Shown here one piece after another: positions 1 through 10,448 of a stretch of DNA of 64,000 bases. The stretch comes from Deltaproteobacteria bacterium (GTDB lineage: Bacteria; Myxococcota_A; Bradymonadia; REDH01). Below the pieces are notes generated by a model. It had not been told where the DNA came from. It saw only the letters and a list, made by a program, of their open reading frames with translations, and searched no databases. Each line of letters begins with the position of its first letter. Positions within the stretch are counted from its first letter, which is position 1. The position numbers and the translations under genes are program-made. The stretch covers positions 31,471-95,470 of the forward strand of contig REDH01000056.1 of NCBI GenBank assembly GCA_007693585.1. Reading direction: 5' to 3'.

Positions 1-142
1 GGCGACCGCTTCAGTCGTCCAGTGTAGACGCCTCCGGGTTCAGCGCAAGCGAAACCTCCGTTTGACACCTCGGGTCACGTGTCTATCCCCCTTGCGGTCC
101 CGAGCGGACCCTCCCTTCCTCGAAACCTTCCGGCCGCGCACG

Positions 143-1303
143 ATGGATCAGCGTCGAGACTACTACGAAATTCTGGGTGTCCCCCGCGATGCTGACGAGC
201 GAACGCTCAAGAAGGCCTATCGCACCATCGCCATGCGCGAGCACCCGGACCGCAACCCGGGGGATGCCGCTGCGGAGGCCCGCTTCAAGGAGGCGTCCGA
301 GGCCTACGCCGTCCTCAGCGACGCCGACCAGCGCGCCCGGTACGACCGTTTCGGCCATGCGGGCCTTCAGGGGGGAGGCGCCCCCGACATGGAAGATGTT
401 TTCAGCCACTTCGGCGACATCTTCGCCGACCTGTTCGGAGGCGGCAGGCGCCGCGCCGATCCGACGGCCCCGCGCCGCGGCGATGATCTGCAGACCACCC
501 TCCGCGTCCCCTTCCGCGTGGCGGTCCACGGCGGCACGGAGACCCTGCGCGTACCGCGCCAGCGAACCTGCGGCACCTGCGACGGTTCCGGTGCCCGCGA
601 AGGCTCCGGACGAACCGCATGCGGAACATGCGGTGGTGTCGGGCAGGTCCGTCGTTCGCAGGGCCTGTTCGTGATCCAGACCACGTGCCCCGCCTGCGGC
701 GGAGCAGGCAGCGTGATCGAGGACCCCTGCCCCGACTGCGGTGGACGGGGCACCCGCTCGGAGACCGCGGAAGTCGACGTCAGCATCCCACGCGGCGTCG
801 ACACGGGGGTGCGCCTCCGGCTGCGTGGCGAAGGTGGCGCCGGACGGAACGGAGGGCCCCACGGCGACCTCTTCGTCATCCTCGAGGTGGAGACCTCCGA
901 CGTGTTCCAGCGTGATGGCGCCGATCTCCATCTTCGGCTGCCCATCGACTTCACCGTCGCCCTGCTCGGGGGTCAACTCGACATCCCCACCGTGGACGGC
1001 GATCACCATCCACTCGAGATCTCTCCCGGCGCCCAGCCCGGCCAGGTCATCCGGCTCGACAACCTCGGCCTTCCGCACCTCAATCGCGATCGGCGGGGAA
1101 GGCTGCATGTCCACCTCGACGTGGAGATTCCGCGAAAGCTGTCCAGAAAGGAACGGGATCTCGTCGAGCAGCTCGCCGAAATCCGCGCCGCCGGGGTCAG
1201 ACGGCACAAGAGCATCTTCGACCGAATCCGGACACTCTTCGAACCGGAGTCCGCAGCTGGGGACGAGTCCTCCACCGCCAGCGAGGACTCCTCCGGGTCG
1301 TGA
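143..1303 (+). CDS. dnaJ: Molecular chaperone DnaJ (J domain, CxxCxGxG zinc repeats, C-terminal domain)
   Basis: DYYEILGVPRDADERTLKKAYR..HPDRNPG; four CxxCxGxG-type repeats (CGTCDGSG, CGTCGGVG, CPACGGAG, CPDCGGRG). Start placed at internal ATG 143 rather than the ORF start 62. Confidence 0.96.
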   Translation: MDQRRDYYEILGVPRDADERTLKKAYRTIAMREHPDRNPGDAAAEARFKEASEAYAVLSDADQRARYDRFGHAGLQGGGAPDMEDVFSHFGDIFADLFGGGRRRADPTAPRRGDDLQTTLRVPFRVAVHGGTETLRVPRQRTCGTCDGSGAREGSGRTACGTCGGVGQVRRSQGLFVIQTTCPACGGAGSVIEDPCPDCGGRGTRSETAEVDVSIPRGVDTGVRLRLRGEGGAGRNGGPHGDLFVILEVETSDVFQRDGADLHLRLPIDFTVALLGGQLDIPTVDGDHHPLEISPGAQPGQVIRLDNLGLPHLNRDRRGRLHVHLDVEIPRKLSRKERDLVEQLAEIRAAGVRRHKSIFDRIRTLFEPESAAGDESSTASEDSSGS

Positions 1304-1339
1304 GCGCGCCCGACACCGCGGTACTCACCGCGCACACGG

Positions 1340-4201
1340 TCATCGCTCCCGCGGCCGCTCGATCGAGACCGGTCTGGCACCGGGAATCCCCACCTGCCCC
1401 ACCGCAGGTCCGCATTGAGGACAACGCGAGGCGACAAGGGAGTAGAGCGCATCGAGGCGTTCCGGATCGTGCGCCCCCGCCAACCGGGCGATCCGGATTT
1501 CCCGCATGGCCGCCCGGTCCTCTCCTGCAGCGACCAGCGACTCGATCACCCTGGAGCGCAGCTCGGGCGCCATCAGCGGCCGAATCCAGACCATCTGTGT
1601 CGCCACATCGGCCGCCTCCCGAAGCCGTCCGCTCTCGCGAAAGTGGTCGAGCAGCCAGTAGCGGCTGCTCCAGTCCCCGGCGTCCAGCGCCTCCACGCGC
1701 CGAAAAGCTGTCTCCGCCAGGGCGACGTCGGAGCGCTGCACGGCAATGACTCCCAGGTTGGCCCACGCATCCACAAGCTCCGGCGCCAAATCCACAGCGC
1801 GACTGTAGCGGGCGAGCGCGTCATCCAGCGCTCCCAACTCCAGGGCGAGATCTCCGCCCCGCCACCAGAGAGTGGCACTGCGGAGCCCACGACGCTCCAG
1901 ACGCTCCACGTGCCGCCCCCACGAGACATCGTCCTGCTCGGCCACCGCCAGGCGCGCAAGGACCCAGTCCGCAGCAGGGTCGGAGGGCGAACGCTCGGCC
2001 ACACTTCTCGCGACCTGCATCCCGGCGGGCGTTCCGCTGAACCAGGCGCGGAGCGGGTCCCCGGGGTCACCTGACCCCAGATAGGCCTGCGGATCGGGTT
2101 CGTAGAGCCGCACCAGCGGACGCAGCGCCTCACCGAGGGACTCCCGGAACTCCCGGTCAATCCGGTACAGCGTCCATCCGGTCTCCCGCTCGAACGAACG
2201 CTCCACGTCGCCGTCCTCCTCGCCGAAGGCCCGGACGAGGCGGGGAACGATGTCCGGCCCGAACCGTTCCACGAGCCACTCCACGGCGAGGAAGGACTGA
2301 TGATAGGCAAGCGACATCGAAGCTCGGCGGAGGTACGCCTCGTCCAGTTCCTCGAGCCTCGGCAACCTCCCGGAGCGAAGAGAGCGGGCCACCTGCAGGT
2401 CCGCACGCCGGCGCCAGGAGGGCCAACGTTCGATCACGTCCCACTCCGCCGCACCCTCGGTGAACCAGCGTGGCACGGCCCAGGAAGATGCCGCCAGCGT
2501 GAAGACGTGACTCAGTTCGTGCTCCAGAACGTGCCGCCAGTTGAAGTCCCCGGCATGGGGAGAACGGATGGCGAGGACATTGCCGAAGCAGTATCCGTGC
2601 GGTGCGATGTCCGGTTCACCGAAGGCTCTGAGCCCGAAGCTCTCCGGCTCGCGGAACACCTCGACCCGAAGGGGCACCGGAAGGGGAATTCCGTATCGCG
2701 CCTCGTATCGGCCGACGACCTCGTCGAGGACCTCCGACAGAACCACGAGCAGCACCGCGGCCTCGTCCCGGTGCAACCTCCACGTCACCCCCGGCCGACG
2801 CGGGTCCGGCGCGTCCACGTAGTCCACGGCCAGCACCTCCTCGTGGAAGGCAAGAAGCCGCTCCGCACGCGGATGGACATCCTCACCCGCCTGAACCATC
2901 CGGAGCAGCTCCACGGCCCCTGCGTCGTCCATGGCGCGGGAGCGGGCGAGCGCCGCCCGCGTCAGGAGAAGCGAGGAAGGCTCGTGGTCGCGGCGATGCT
3001 CTACCGCAAGCTCGTGAAGTGCCAGCGCCTGCGGATACCGATACCGCCGCTCCAGGTCCACGGCAACGCGGCTCAGCAGGCGACCCGGTCCGGGTAGCCG
3101 ATGCAGATGCTCCGTGCTCCTGCCCAGCGCATCCTCGTCCGTCACCAGCCCCGCTGCCAGGAGAAGGGTCGCGACACCGCGGTCAACAGGGGCTCCCTCC
3201 GCGATGGCCAACCGCGCGCCGAGAAGAGCCTCGCGAGCCCTGCCCGACACCACGTCAAGTTCCGCGCGCAGCAGGGCTCCCCTCGCGGGAAACACCGACA
3301 GGGTCTCGGCGGCAAGGACGGCCAGCCCTGCGCGCTCGCCATCCCGATCCGTGGCCATCGCCAGCCGCGCACTCGTGGCCCAGACCTCAGGATGCCATGG
3401 GGCATCGCGGAGCATCACGCGCAGCAGGGCCGAGGCTTCGCCATGTCTGCCCTGCTCCAGCAGGAGCTCGGCGAGCGCAACGCCGGCGCCAAGGCGATCG
3501 GCCCCCCCGGAGAGCGCGCCCATCAACGCCTGCTCGACCCCATCCTCCACCCCGAGAAGCCGCAGGGCGAGCGCCCGGACCAGCAGTTCGTCCGCATCCT
3601 GCGCCTCGGTGGCTTCGAGCAGCGCACGAAGCACCTCGACTCCCTCGTCGAATCGGCCCAGATGCAACAGCACCCTGCCGCGAAGCAGGCTCTCGTCGGG
3701 GCTTCCGAGCATGCCCGACTCCGCGATGGCGAGCGCGTCTTCGCCGCGGTCCTCCAGAAGTGCTCTCCGGAGGGACAGCGCAGCAGCGTCTGCAGGCCCG
3801 ACATGATGCTCGAGGAAGCTCTCGAAATCGGCACGTGATGCCGTATGGAGCATCAGCGCCCGCCACTGGCGGTCGACCGCTGTCGTTCGCGCCGGAGTGT
3901 CCTGCAGGTCCTGCAGGGCCGCCGCTCTCATCCTCCTGAGTTCGCGGACGAACCCAGTCGACGGTTCCGGTGGATCCGCGCGACGTGTCCACTCCTCCTG
4001 CGGTGGTGGAGAAGGAGGAAAGTCAACGTCCTGCGCATGGGCTGCGCCCAGTGCAGGGAGGAGAAGCAGAACGAGGAACGCGCCCCATGGAGGCCCGGAG
4101 CCGGAGCCACGTGGGTGGCGTCTCAAAGTCCGCCGATCACCCACCAGCGCTCGTCCTCCCATGCCAGTTCCAGCCGGTTCAGATCGCGCCCGGTGTCCCA
4201 C
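1340..4201 (-). CDS. Exported TPR protein with gluzincin-type (peptidase MA-like) metallopeptidase domain
   Basis: HELSHVFTLAASSWAVPRWFTEGAAEW (HExxH plus downstream Glu), repeated TPR-like helices, N-terminal hydrophobic segment LVLLLLPALGAAHAQ. Confidence 0.75.
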   Translation of the reverse strand: MGHRARSEPAGTGMGGRALVGDRRTLRRHPRGSGSGPPWGAFLVLLLLPALGAAHAQDVDFPPSPPPQEEWTRRADPPEPSTGFVRELRRMRAAALQDLQDTPARTTAVDRQWRALMLHTASRADFESFLEHHVGPADAAALSLRRALLEDRGEDALAIAESGMLGSPDESLLRGRVLLHLGRFDEGVEVLRALLEATEAQDADELLVRALALRLLGVEDGVEQALMGALSGGADRLGAGVALAELLLEQGRHGEASALLRVMLRDAPWHPEVWATSARLAMATDRDGERAGLAVLAAETLSVFPARGALLRAELDVVSGRAREALLGARLAIAEGAPVDRGVATLLLAAGLVTDEDALGRSTEHLHRLPGPGRLLSRVAVDLERRYRYPQALALHELAVEHRRDHEPSSLLLTRAALARSRAMDDAGAVELLRMVQAGEDVHPRAERLLAFHEEVLAVDYVDAPDPRRPGVTWRLHRDEAAVLLVVLSEVLDEVVGRYEARYGIPLPVPLRVEVFREPESFGLRAFGEPDIAPHGYCFGNVLAIRSPHAGDFNWRHVLEHELSHVFTLAASSWAVPRWFTEGAAEWDVIERWPSWRRRADLQVARSLRSGRLPRLEELDEAYLRRASMSLAYHQSFLAVEWLVERFGPDIVPRLVRAFGEEDGDVERSFERETGWTLYRIDREFRESLGEALRPLVRLYEPDPQAYLGSGDPGDPLRAWFSGTPAGMQVARSVAERSPSDPAADWVLARLAVAEQDDVSWGRHVERLERRGLRSATLWWRGGDLALELGALDDALARYSRAVDLAPELVDAWANLGVIAVQRSDVALAETAFRRVEALDAGDWSSRYWLLDHFRESGRLREAADVATQMVWIRPLMAPELRSRVIESLVAAGEDRAAMREIRIARLAGAHDPERLDALYSLVASRCPQCGPAVGQVGIPGARPVSIERPRER

Positions 4202-4626
4202 ATGTCCTGGCCATCGATGTGGTACAGCATCACGTAGCTGAATTCGTAGATGACCGACGCCCGGTCGCGCCGTTCGTCGTGCTGAACCTCACGGATCTGC
4301 AGCTCGACCTGGACGTCCCGCGCGTGTGTCTCGATGAGGTCGAGCAGCTCCAGCAGCCCATCGACGCCGTAGTCGTCGGCGGTCGTGTCCGTCGTGCCCG
4401 CGTTCTCGTGGTAACGCGGGGACACCATGCCTCGAACGGCCTGGAAATTGCGCTCGCCGAGGGCGAACTGGAAGTCCTCGATGAGCTCGACGATGGCCGT
4501 GTTCCGTGGGGTGTTCCTCAGCTCCACGTCCGAAGCGATGACAGGGCTCTGCAGGTAGCGCGACGCGCAGGAGGCGAGCGCTGGCGTCAGCAGGGCCAGT
4601 ACGACAAGCTGGACGAGACGAGGCAT
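4123..4626 (-). CDS. Small putative lipoprotein, NTF2/SnoaL-like
   Basis: MPRLVQLVVLALLTPALASCASRYL lipobox-like start; C-terminal region looks like an NTF2-like fold. Overlaps the 5' end of the next gene. Confidence 0.6.
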   Translation of the reverse strand: MPRLVQLVVLALLTPALASCASRYLQSPVIASDVELRNTPRNTAIVELIEDFQFALGERNFQAVRGMVSPRYHENAGTTDTTADDYGVDGLLELLDLIETHARDVQVELQIREVQHDERRDRASVIYEFSYVMLYHIDGQDMWDTGRDLNRLELAWEDERWWVIGGL

Positions 4627-4777
4627 GGGCTGGGCCCTGAGCGGCTTCGGAGTCGACATGTACGGGTCCGGGATGGTGCGCAGCCCCCGGCGAAGCACAC
4701 CGGGCGGCAGGGAGCGAACAGCGGCTCCGAGCCGCCCTATTCCATGGGTCACCTGGAGGGTCAAGCCGTCGACTTCT

Positions 4778-7060
4778 TCAATGGCGGCTCCCTGCAGGGG
4801 CTGGATGGGGGCTGCCGCCGACCACACCCAGGCGGCAGAGAAACGTCCAGTCCGCCGCTTCCGCGGCATCCGCTGACCCGTCGGGCAATACCTGTCGGAG
4901 TTCCTCCCACATCGCGCACCCCCGCTCCGTCTGCCCCCGACGCACCAGATGGAGCGCGTGCGCGGCCCGCGCTCGCCGAATGAGCTCGGGGGGGAGCGAG
5001 CCTGCCTCCGCCTGGCGTGCCAACTCCTCGATCGCGGCGGTTTCCGTCTCCAGCGCCGAGTTCACGAGTGCGAGATAGGCGGCCAGCGGGCTCCCTTCAG
5101 CCTGTGCGGAGACCACAAGCGCCACGAGAGCCCCTGCACGGGAGCGGTCGCGATCGGCAAGCAGTCCGCGCACGGCTGCCGCCGTGTGAGGCCGCGTTTC
5201 GGCATCGGCAAGCGCGAGCGTTCGAACGGTGACCTGACGTCGCAGACCCGTCGTCAGTGGCTCGCTTTCGAGGACGGAGAGCGTCCGCAACGCCTCGGCC
5301 TCGTCTCCGCGCTGCCAGGCAATGTCGGCGCGCAGGAGCTCCACCCTTAGCCTCGCCGCAGCGCCGAGCCCGGTTCGGCCGGAGAGTTCATCGAGCCAGG
5401 TCTGCGCGTCCGAAGCCCGACCGGCTTCCAGAAGCAGGTCGACAGCGCGCAGCAGAACCGGGACATTGTCCGGATCGTCCCGTCGAACCCGCTCGAGTGC
5501 GCGAGCTGCCCGTTCCACCTCTCCGGCGCGAATCCAGCGCTGTGCGCTCTCCAGACGGGTCGCCACGGCGCGACCGCAGGTCCGTCCGAAGATCGCGGAC
5601 CGGTCGAAACGAAACCGTGCGGCATCGAGGAGCGCGGGATCGAGTGCCCGGTCGGAGAGCCAGCGTTCCCACTCGCGCACGAGACTTGCACGATCCATCC
5701 CGTACACGGATTCGAAATCGCCCCGACCGTAGGCCCGGCGGAACCGCTCCGCACCGCCGCGCTCGTCGATGAGCCACCGCACGAAGGAGCCGACCAGTGT
5801 GTAGACGCTCGAGGACGGCTGCTGCCAGAACCGCGCGGCGCCCATGACATGGTCGAGGTCCGGCGCCAGACCGAGCTCGAGCATGGCAGCGGACCATCCA
5901 TGCTCGTCCAGCTCCCGGTTGCTCCATGCCGCAGCCACCGCCGCGCCCTCGGTCAGTCCCATGTCGGGCATCAGACGTCCCGCAAGGGCAAGACGAAGCG
6001 GACCACGTCCGTCTTCCCGGAGGAAGAGATGGGCCATCTCGTGCGCAAGCATCCCGTCCCCGGGGCCTCTCCAGAGAATGTGCATCTCCCCCAGCCATAT
6101 CTTGGCCACCATTGTCGTCCGGCCACCCATCATCGCACCCTTCTGGTCCGCATCCGCGTACACATAGGAGCGAATCGGGCGCCGTGGAGCCACTCCCCAG
6201 AAGGCTTCCATCGCTGCGTAGCGCGACCGGTGATCGTCGAGCATGTCCCTCAGACGATCGCCACGGAATGCCTTCGCATCGTAGTGGACAATCATGCTGT
6301 CCAGCTCCGCTCGACCGCCGAGGGACTGTTCGATCCAGGACCGCGATCGCTCGATACCAAGCGGAGCCCGAGCCAGCCAGACGCCCCCGGCCACGAGGAA
6401 CGCGGTCAACATGACCACGGCGGTCATCGGCCGAGGACGCTCGCTCAGGGCAAGGCCGGCCACCAGCATGGCAGCGAAGGCGGTGGTGTAGAGGCGAAAC
6501 GCAAGATGCGGCGCGAAAGCCGCCAGCGCCTCGTCGTAGATCGAGGCGGCAAAGTGGCCCATCCAGAGGTGATAGACATCGATCGCGGGCTGGAAGGCAA
6601 GCCAGGAGAGTGACGCGATGATCGAGAGTGCAACAAAGATCCCCACCCAGATCCCGCCCCGGCCGGGCGAAGCGCGCTCCCCGACGAGGGCCACCGCGAC
6701 CGTGACCGGAACGGCACCTGCACCGAACACGGCGAGGTAGGCCAGGCCGGATCCGACATCGCACAGCGGAACCCGCAGGGCGTTGACGAGACTGATCAGG
6801 AGGGCCAGGCCACACCACCCAAGGAGCCTCGTCCCGTGGACCGCTGCCGCCACGGCAACGGGGAGTCGGCCCGTGGCACGCCTCTGGGCACGCAGAACGT
6901 CCAGGCTTCCGAGCACCATGAGGGCGGCCGCCACCACGAGGCTGAACTCGTACCCGAGCACGTTCGTGAGCGGAACGACCTGCGCAAGGGTGCAGAGCAG
7001 AAGGAAAGCCAGCAGTGGGCCCTGCCTTCGGAGCTGCGACATCCGAATCCCGAGGGTCAC
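4778..7060 (-). CDS. Multi-pass membrane protein with HExxH metallopeptidase domain and C-terminal TPR-like repeats
   Basis: N-terminal TM helices; LAHEMAHLFLREDGRG...MGLTEGAAVAAAW. Confidence 0.7.
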   Translation of the reverse strand: MTLGIRMSQLRRQGPLLAFLLLCTLAQVVPLTNVLGYEFSLVVAAALMVLGSLDVLRAQRRATGRLPVAVAAAVHGTRLLGWCGLALLISLVNALRVPLCDVGSGLAYLAVFGAGAVPVTVAVALVGERASPGRGGIWVGIFVALSIIASLSWLAFQPAIDVYHLWMGHFAASIYDEALAAFAPHLAFRLYTTAFAAMLVAGLALSERPRPMTAVVMLTAFLVAGGVWLARAPLGIERSRSWIEQSLGGRAELDSMIVHYDAKAFRGDRLRDMLDDHRSRYAAMEAFWGVAPRRPIRSYVYADADQKGAMMGGRTTMVAKIWLGEMHILWRGPGDGMLAHEMAHLFLREDGRGPLRLALAGRLMPDMGLTEGAAVAAAWSNRELDEHGWSAAMLELGLAPDLDHVMGAARFWQQPSSSVYTLVGSFVRWLIDERGGAERFRRAYGRGDFESVYGMDRASLVREWERWLSDRALDPALLDAARFRFDRSAIFGRTCGRAVATRLESAQRWIRAGEVERAARALERVRRDDPDNVPVLLRAVDLLLEAGRASDAQTWLDELSGRTGLGAAARLRVELLRADIAWQRGDEAEALRTLSVLESEPLTTGLRRQVTVRTLALADAETRPHTAAAVRGLLADRDRSRAGALVALVVSAQAEGSPLAAYLALVNSALETETAAIEELARQAEAGSLPPELIRRARAAHALHLVRRGQTERGCAMWEELRQVLPDGSADAAEAADWTFLCRLGVVGGSPHPAPAGSRH

Positions 7061-7839
7061 GGCGAAGCAGCGCGCACGGCCGCGCCCAGGCCCTCGAAGG
7101 CCACATGCTGCCCCGTCGCGATCCCCAGCTCGGCCGAACGGCCTCCCGAGATCTCCACGACATACCTCGCAGGCCGCGTGGACCGTCGTGGTGTCCGGGT
7201 GAGCGGCTCCGCCTCATGTTCGATGTGAACGATTTCCAGGGCGTCGTCGATGAAGATCAGGTCGAGCGGGATCAGCGTATTCTCCATCCAGAACGAAAGC
7301 GGCTGGTCCGCCTCGTACCAGAAGATCATGCCGAAGTCCTCCACCATGCTGCGCCGATGCATCAGTCCCCGGGCCTGCTGGGCCGCGCCCACGGCAACTT
7401 CCAGGTGGAACACTGGGGCTGTCCGAGCTTCCGGGAAAGCGATGCGCGGTGTCCCGGGAAGGACCTCTCCCGTCATCGCCGGAGGGAAGCCGCAGCGGTC
7501 GTGGAGGCAACGCAGGGGGCTGCGGCACTGCGCGTCACGAACACAGGCATCGCCCGGGACAACGCCGGGATGCTGCCTCTCCAGGACGGACGTGGACACC
7601 CGGGAGGGTGCCGGTTCCAGCGCAGCGAAGTCGAAGCGTACCGGTTCCCGGGGGCCCGGAGACGCTCCGCCCTCCCTCGCCAGTCCGGCGCCGGGTGGAG
7701 AGGCGGACGCCTCGACCCGAGACGCCTCAGTAGCCGTGCGGGTACATCCGTTCGTCATTGGACCGAAACCCGCGAGCGCGAGAACCAGGACGGGAAGCGG
7801 TGCTCTTGCCTGCTGCAGGACCTTTCGGGTGGACCGCAT
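7057..7839 (-). CDS. DUF192 (COG1430) family lipoprotein
   Basis: LEVAVGAAQQARGLMHRRSMVEDFGMIFWYEADQPLSFWMENTLIPLDLIFID matches the DUF192 core; start at ATG 7839 (MRSTRKVLQQARAPLPVLVLALAGFG). Confidence 0.85.
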   Translation of the reverse strand: MRSTRKVLQQARAPLPVLVLALAGFGPMTNGCTRTATEASRVEASASPPGAGLAREGGASPGPREPVRFDFAALEPAPSRVSTSVLERQHPGVVPGDACVRDAQCRSPLRCLHDRCGFPPAMTGEVLPGTPRIAFPEARTAPVFHLEVAVGAAQQARGLMHRRSMVEDFGMIFWYEADQPLSFWMENTLIPLDLIFIDDALEIVHIEHEAEPLTRTPRRSTRPARYVVEISGGRSAELGIATGQHVAFEGLGAAVRAASP

Positions 7840-7885
7840 CGTGAACGACCTCCATTCGCACGGGGACAGCCATGCCCCGGCGGCG

Positions 7886-10258
7886 TCACCGCCCGTTCTG
7901 TCGAAGCCAGGCCGCAAGCTCCTGGGCGGCCTGGCGCGTCTCCTCGTGCGGAAGCCGGTCGAGGACGCCCTCGATTCGTGTCGCGCCCTCCGCCAGCCCC
8001 AGAGCACGCAGTGCCCGCAGCGAAGCGCGTCGCGCGTGGGGGTCACTCTCCTCCAGGATCGAGACCAGGGGTCCGACCGCTCCCGGATGCCCGGTGCTCC
8101 CGAGCGCGTCGATCGCCGCCAGACGCACCTCTGCATCCCGCTCGTTGATCACCTGACTGATTCCGAGCACGGCGAGCTCGTGGTTGAGCCGACCAAGCTG
8201 CTCGAGCGCCACGACGCGATTCGCCTGCGAAGGGTCTCGGACGCGCCCGATCACCGCGTTGATCACCGGCCTCGGCGGGTCCTCGCGCACCAGGTCCACC
8301 GCCGCCACCATGGCGGCGGCCCGAACGGACGCATCGCTCGACTCGATACGTTGAAGCACGATCGGCATCAGGCGCTCAAGGCCGAGCACGCCCACGGAGT
8401 GCAGGGCCCAGGCCTGCATGGTGGGGGTGCCGGACTGCACGTAGGTGGACAGCACTGCGTTCGCTTCCTCGATCCAGGCGGGCTCATCGAAGGCGGACAG
8501 CGCGCGCGCGACATCCGCCAGAACCGCGTCGTCGTCGTCGTCGGCTGCCCCCATGACGCGCTCAAACGCTTGCTGATTGCGGAACGCCGCGAGCGCAAGA
8601 ACGGCCCCGCCCCGGGTTCCCGGATCGGTATCCGCCGTCCGCGTCACGAGGGCGTCGTAGACATTCGCGGGGGCCCTGCCCTCCGCAGCGGCCACGCCCC
8701 AGGCTCTCAGGGCTGCGCGCCGCACGAAGGTCTCGCGGCTGCCTGCGCGCCGCTCGATCTGATCCGCCGGCAAGGCGACGAGGATCTGGAACGCGGCCTC
8801 GGCCGTTGCGACGGCGAGTCGGCTGTCGGGCTCTGCGGAAGCATGTGCCCCTGCAAGGGCGTCGATGGACGCGGGCTCGGCCCGGGCGCCGAGTGCACGC
8901 GCTGCCGCGACCCGCACATGCTGGTCGGGATGCTCGAGCGACGCCGCAACATGGACGCGGGCATCGTCGCCCGGGATGTCGACGATGTCGTCCAGGATCA
9001 CCAGGGCTCGCTCCCCTTCCAGCCGGTCGAGCTGGAACCGCAGTCCGGGAAGCCGGTGAGCGGGATCATCGTTCTCGGCGAGAAGTTGCGCGGCGCCCAC
9101 CCGGACGTTGGCCGCGAGGCCGTCGTTCTGCATGGCTTCGTGAAGCCGAGCGAAGGAGAGCGACGTGGCGAGCGCATCGAGCGCGGCCGAGGTCACGGCG
9201 CTCTCGGCATGCTCCAGGAGCGAGACGAGCTGGTCGCGAGCACGGGGGTCATCGATCGTCGCAAGCTGCCGGACCGCCGCGGGACGGTCCTCGGAGCTCA
9301 CGGTCTCGATGGCGAAGAAGCTGGCGTACAGATGGTACTGGTCGAGTGGACTCTCTCCGAGCAGCCGCGCGGCGTGTGCGCGGAGCTCGCCCTGATCGTC
9401 GCTGCGCATCCTCTCGAGGACGGCATCCCAGGCTTCGGGCTGGCGGCTCGATGCGACGGCGTCCATGGCGAGACGGCGCAGACCCGGATCCGCGTGGGCC
9501 AGGAGCGGGATCACCGCGTCTTCGTATCCGGGCGGTGGTTCGTCCTTCACGCGGCGGAGCGCACCGTACAGGCTGAACGGATCATCTCGCTGGAGAAAGG
9601 CCAGCAGATCGGCGCGAAGGCCCGGTTCGTTGGCCGCCCACCGCTCCCGGAATTCCATGGCGGCGATCCGGGTTCCGTCGGAGAGGACGACGTCGCCCAC
9701 CCGGAGATCCGTCGGGGGCAGTGCCTGCCAGAGGGGAAGCTGGGGCCGGTACGACGCGAACGGAATGTCGGCCCGGGTCAGCCCATCCTCATGGATTCCG
9801 GGGAACACGACCCGATCGATGCCGTAGGCCGTGAAGGTGTACACGGTCTCGGCGGCGATGACGGGAAAGTTGGAGGACGCGTTGCCGGTGAGGTGCACCG
9901 CGGCCTGTCGTGCCTCGATGTCCGCGTCGGTCAGCCGGAGGCTGGCACCGTCGTACGTGGCGGGCTTGTCCGCCCGCAGAAGGTCGAACGCGGCCGAGAT
10001 GGCCACGCGCGTGGGCATGTCGGACCGCACGCGGGAGGTCGGGACGGGCACGATGGCGTAGGATGTCTCGCCCCCGATGACCTGGGAGACGAAAACATGG
10101 ATGACACCCGTTGCGTCGAAGCTTTGTGCGGCGACGTCACGCCACGGGATGAGGGCCAGCACGCAGAGGAGTACGGCCAGAGGGGCATGGGTGCGCATGG
10201 CGGAGGGGGTGCGGGGGGAAGGGAGTGCCATTCGGGGCGGAGTCGAGGTCGGGGACAT
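7886..10258 (-). CDS. Exported HEAT-repeat protein
   Basis: Signal peptide MRTHAPLAVLLCVLALIPWRDVAAQ and many HEAT-like helical repeats (DPGLRRLAMDAVASSRQPEAWDAVLERM etc.); an internal ATG at 10198 is a plausible start. Confidence 0.75.
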   Translation of the reverse strand: MSPTSTPPRMALPSPRTPSAMRTHAPLAVLLCVLALIPWRDVAAQSFDATGVIHVFVSQVIGGETSYAIVPVPTSRVRSDMPTRVAISAAFDLLRADKPATYDGASLRLTDADIEARQAAVHLTGNASSNFPVIAAETVYTFTAYGIDRVVFPGIHEDGLTRADIPFASYRPQLPLWQALPPTDLRVGDVVLSDGTRIAAMEFRERWAANEPGLRADLLAFLQRDDPFSLYGALRRVKDEPPPGYEDAVIPLLAHADPGLRRLAMDAVASSRQPEAWDAVLERMRSDDQGELRAHAARLLGESPLDQYHLYASFFAIETVSSEDRPAAVRQLATIDDPRARDQLVSLLEHAESAVTSAALDALATSLSFARLHEAMQNDGLAANVRVGAAQLLAENDDPAHRLPGLRFQLDRLEGERALVILDDIVDIPGDDARVHVAASLEHPDQHVRVAAARALGARAEPASIDALAGAHASAEPDSRLAVATAEAAFQILVALPADQIERRAGSRETFVRRAALRAWGVAAAEGRAPANVYDALVTRTADTDPGTRGGAVLALAAFRNQQAFERVMGAADDDDDAVLADVARALSAFDEPAWIEEANAVLSTYVQSGTPTMQAWALHSVGVLGLERLMPIVLQRIESSDASVRAAAMVAAVDLVREDPPRPVINAVIGRVRDPSQANRVVALEQLGRLNHELAVLGISQVINERDAEVRLAAIDALGSTGHPGAVGPLVSILEESDPHARRASLRALRALGLAEGATRIEGVLDRLPHEETRQAAQELAAWLRQNGR

Positions 10259-10336
10259 CGTCCATCCTGAGGAGAATACGTCGAGTCGGGAGCGCCTATT
10301 CCAGCGGACGGCAAGCGACGTACCGTATCCGAAACG

Positions 10337-10370
10337 ACGACAGGCCCGGGCGTGGGCCCGGGCCTGTCGT
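10337..10370 (-). terminator. Rho-independent-type terminator hairpin downstream of tRNA-Glu
   Basis: Perfect 14-bp stem acgacaggcccggg / cccgggcctgtcgt with a 6-nt loop; weak T tract on the minus strand. Confidence 0.7.
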
Positions 10371-10371
10371 A

Positions 10372-10444
10372 TACCGCGTACGGGATTCGAACCCGTGTTA
10401 CCGGCGTGAGAGGCCGGCGTCCTAGGCCTCTAGACGAACGCGGC
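10372..10444 (-). tRNA. tRNA-Glu (anticodon CTC)
   Basis: Minus strand GCCGCGTTCGTCTAGAGGCCTAGGACGCCGGCCTCTCACGCCGGTAACACGGGTTCGAATCCCGTACGCGGTA; full cloverleaf. Confidence 0.95.
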
Positions 10445-10448
10445 GTGG

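Noticed and set aside
62-87. ttgaca...tctatc promoter-like pair upstream of dnaJ
   Set aside because: Spacer of about 14 bp is too short for a standard sigma-70 promoter and does not clearly match sigma-32; not reported as a feature.
7250-10270. 1006-aa plus-strand ORF antisense to the HEAT-repeat gene
   Set aside because: No recognisable domain; the opposite strand has a signal peptide and HEAT repeats.
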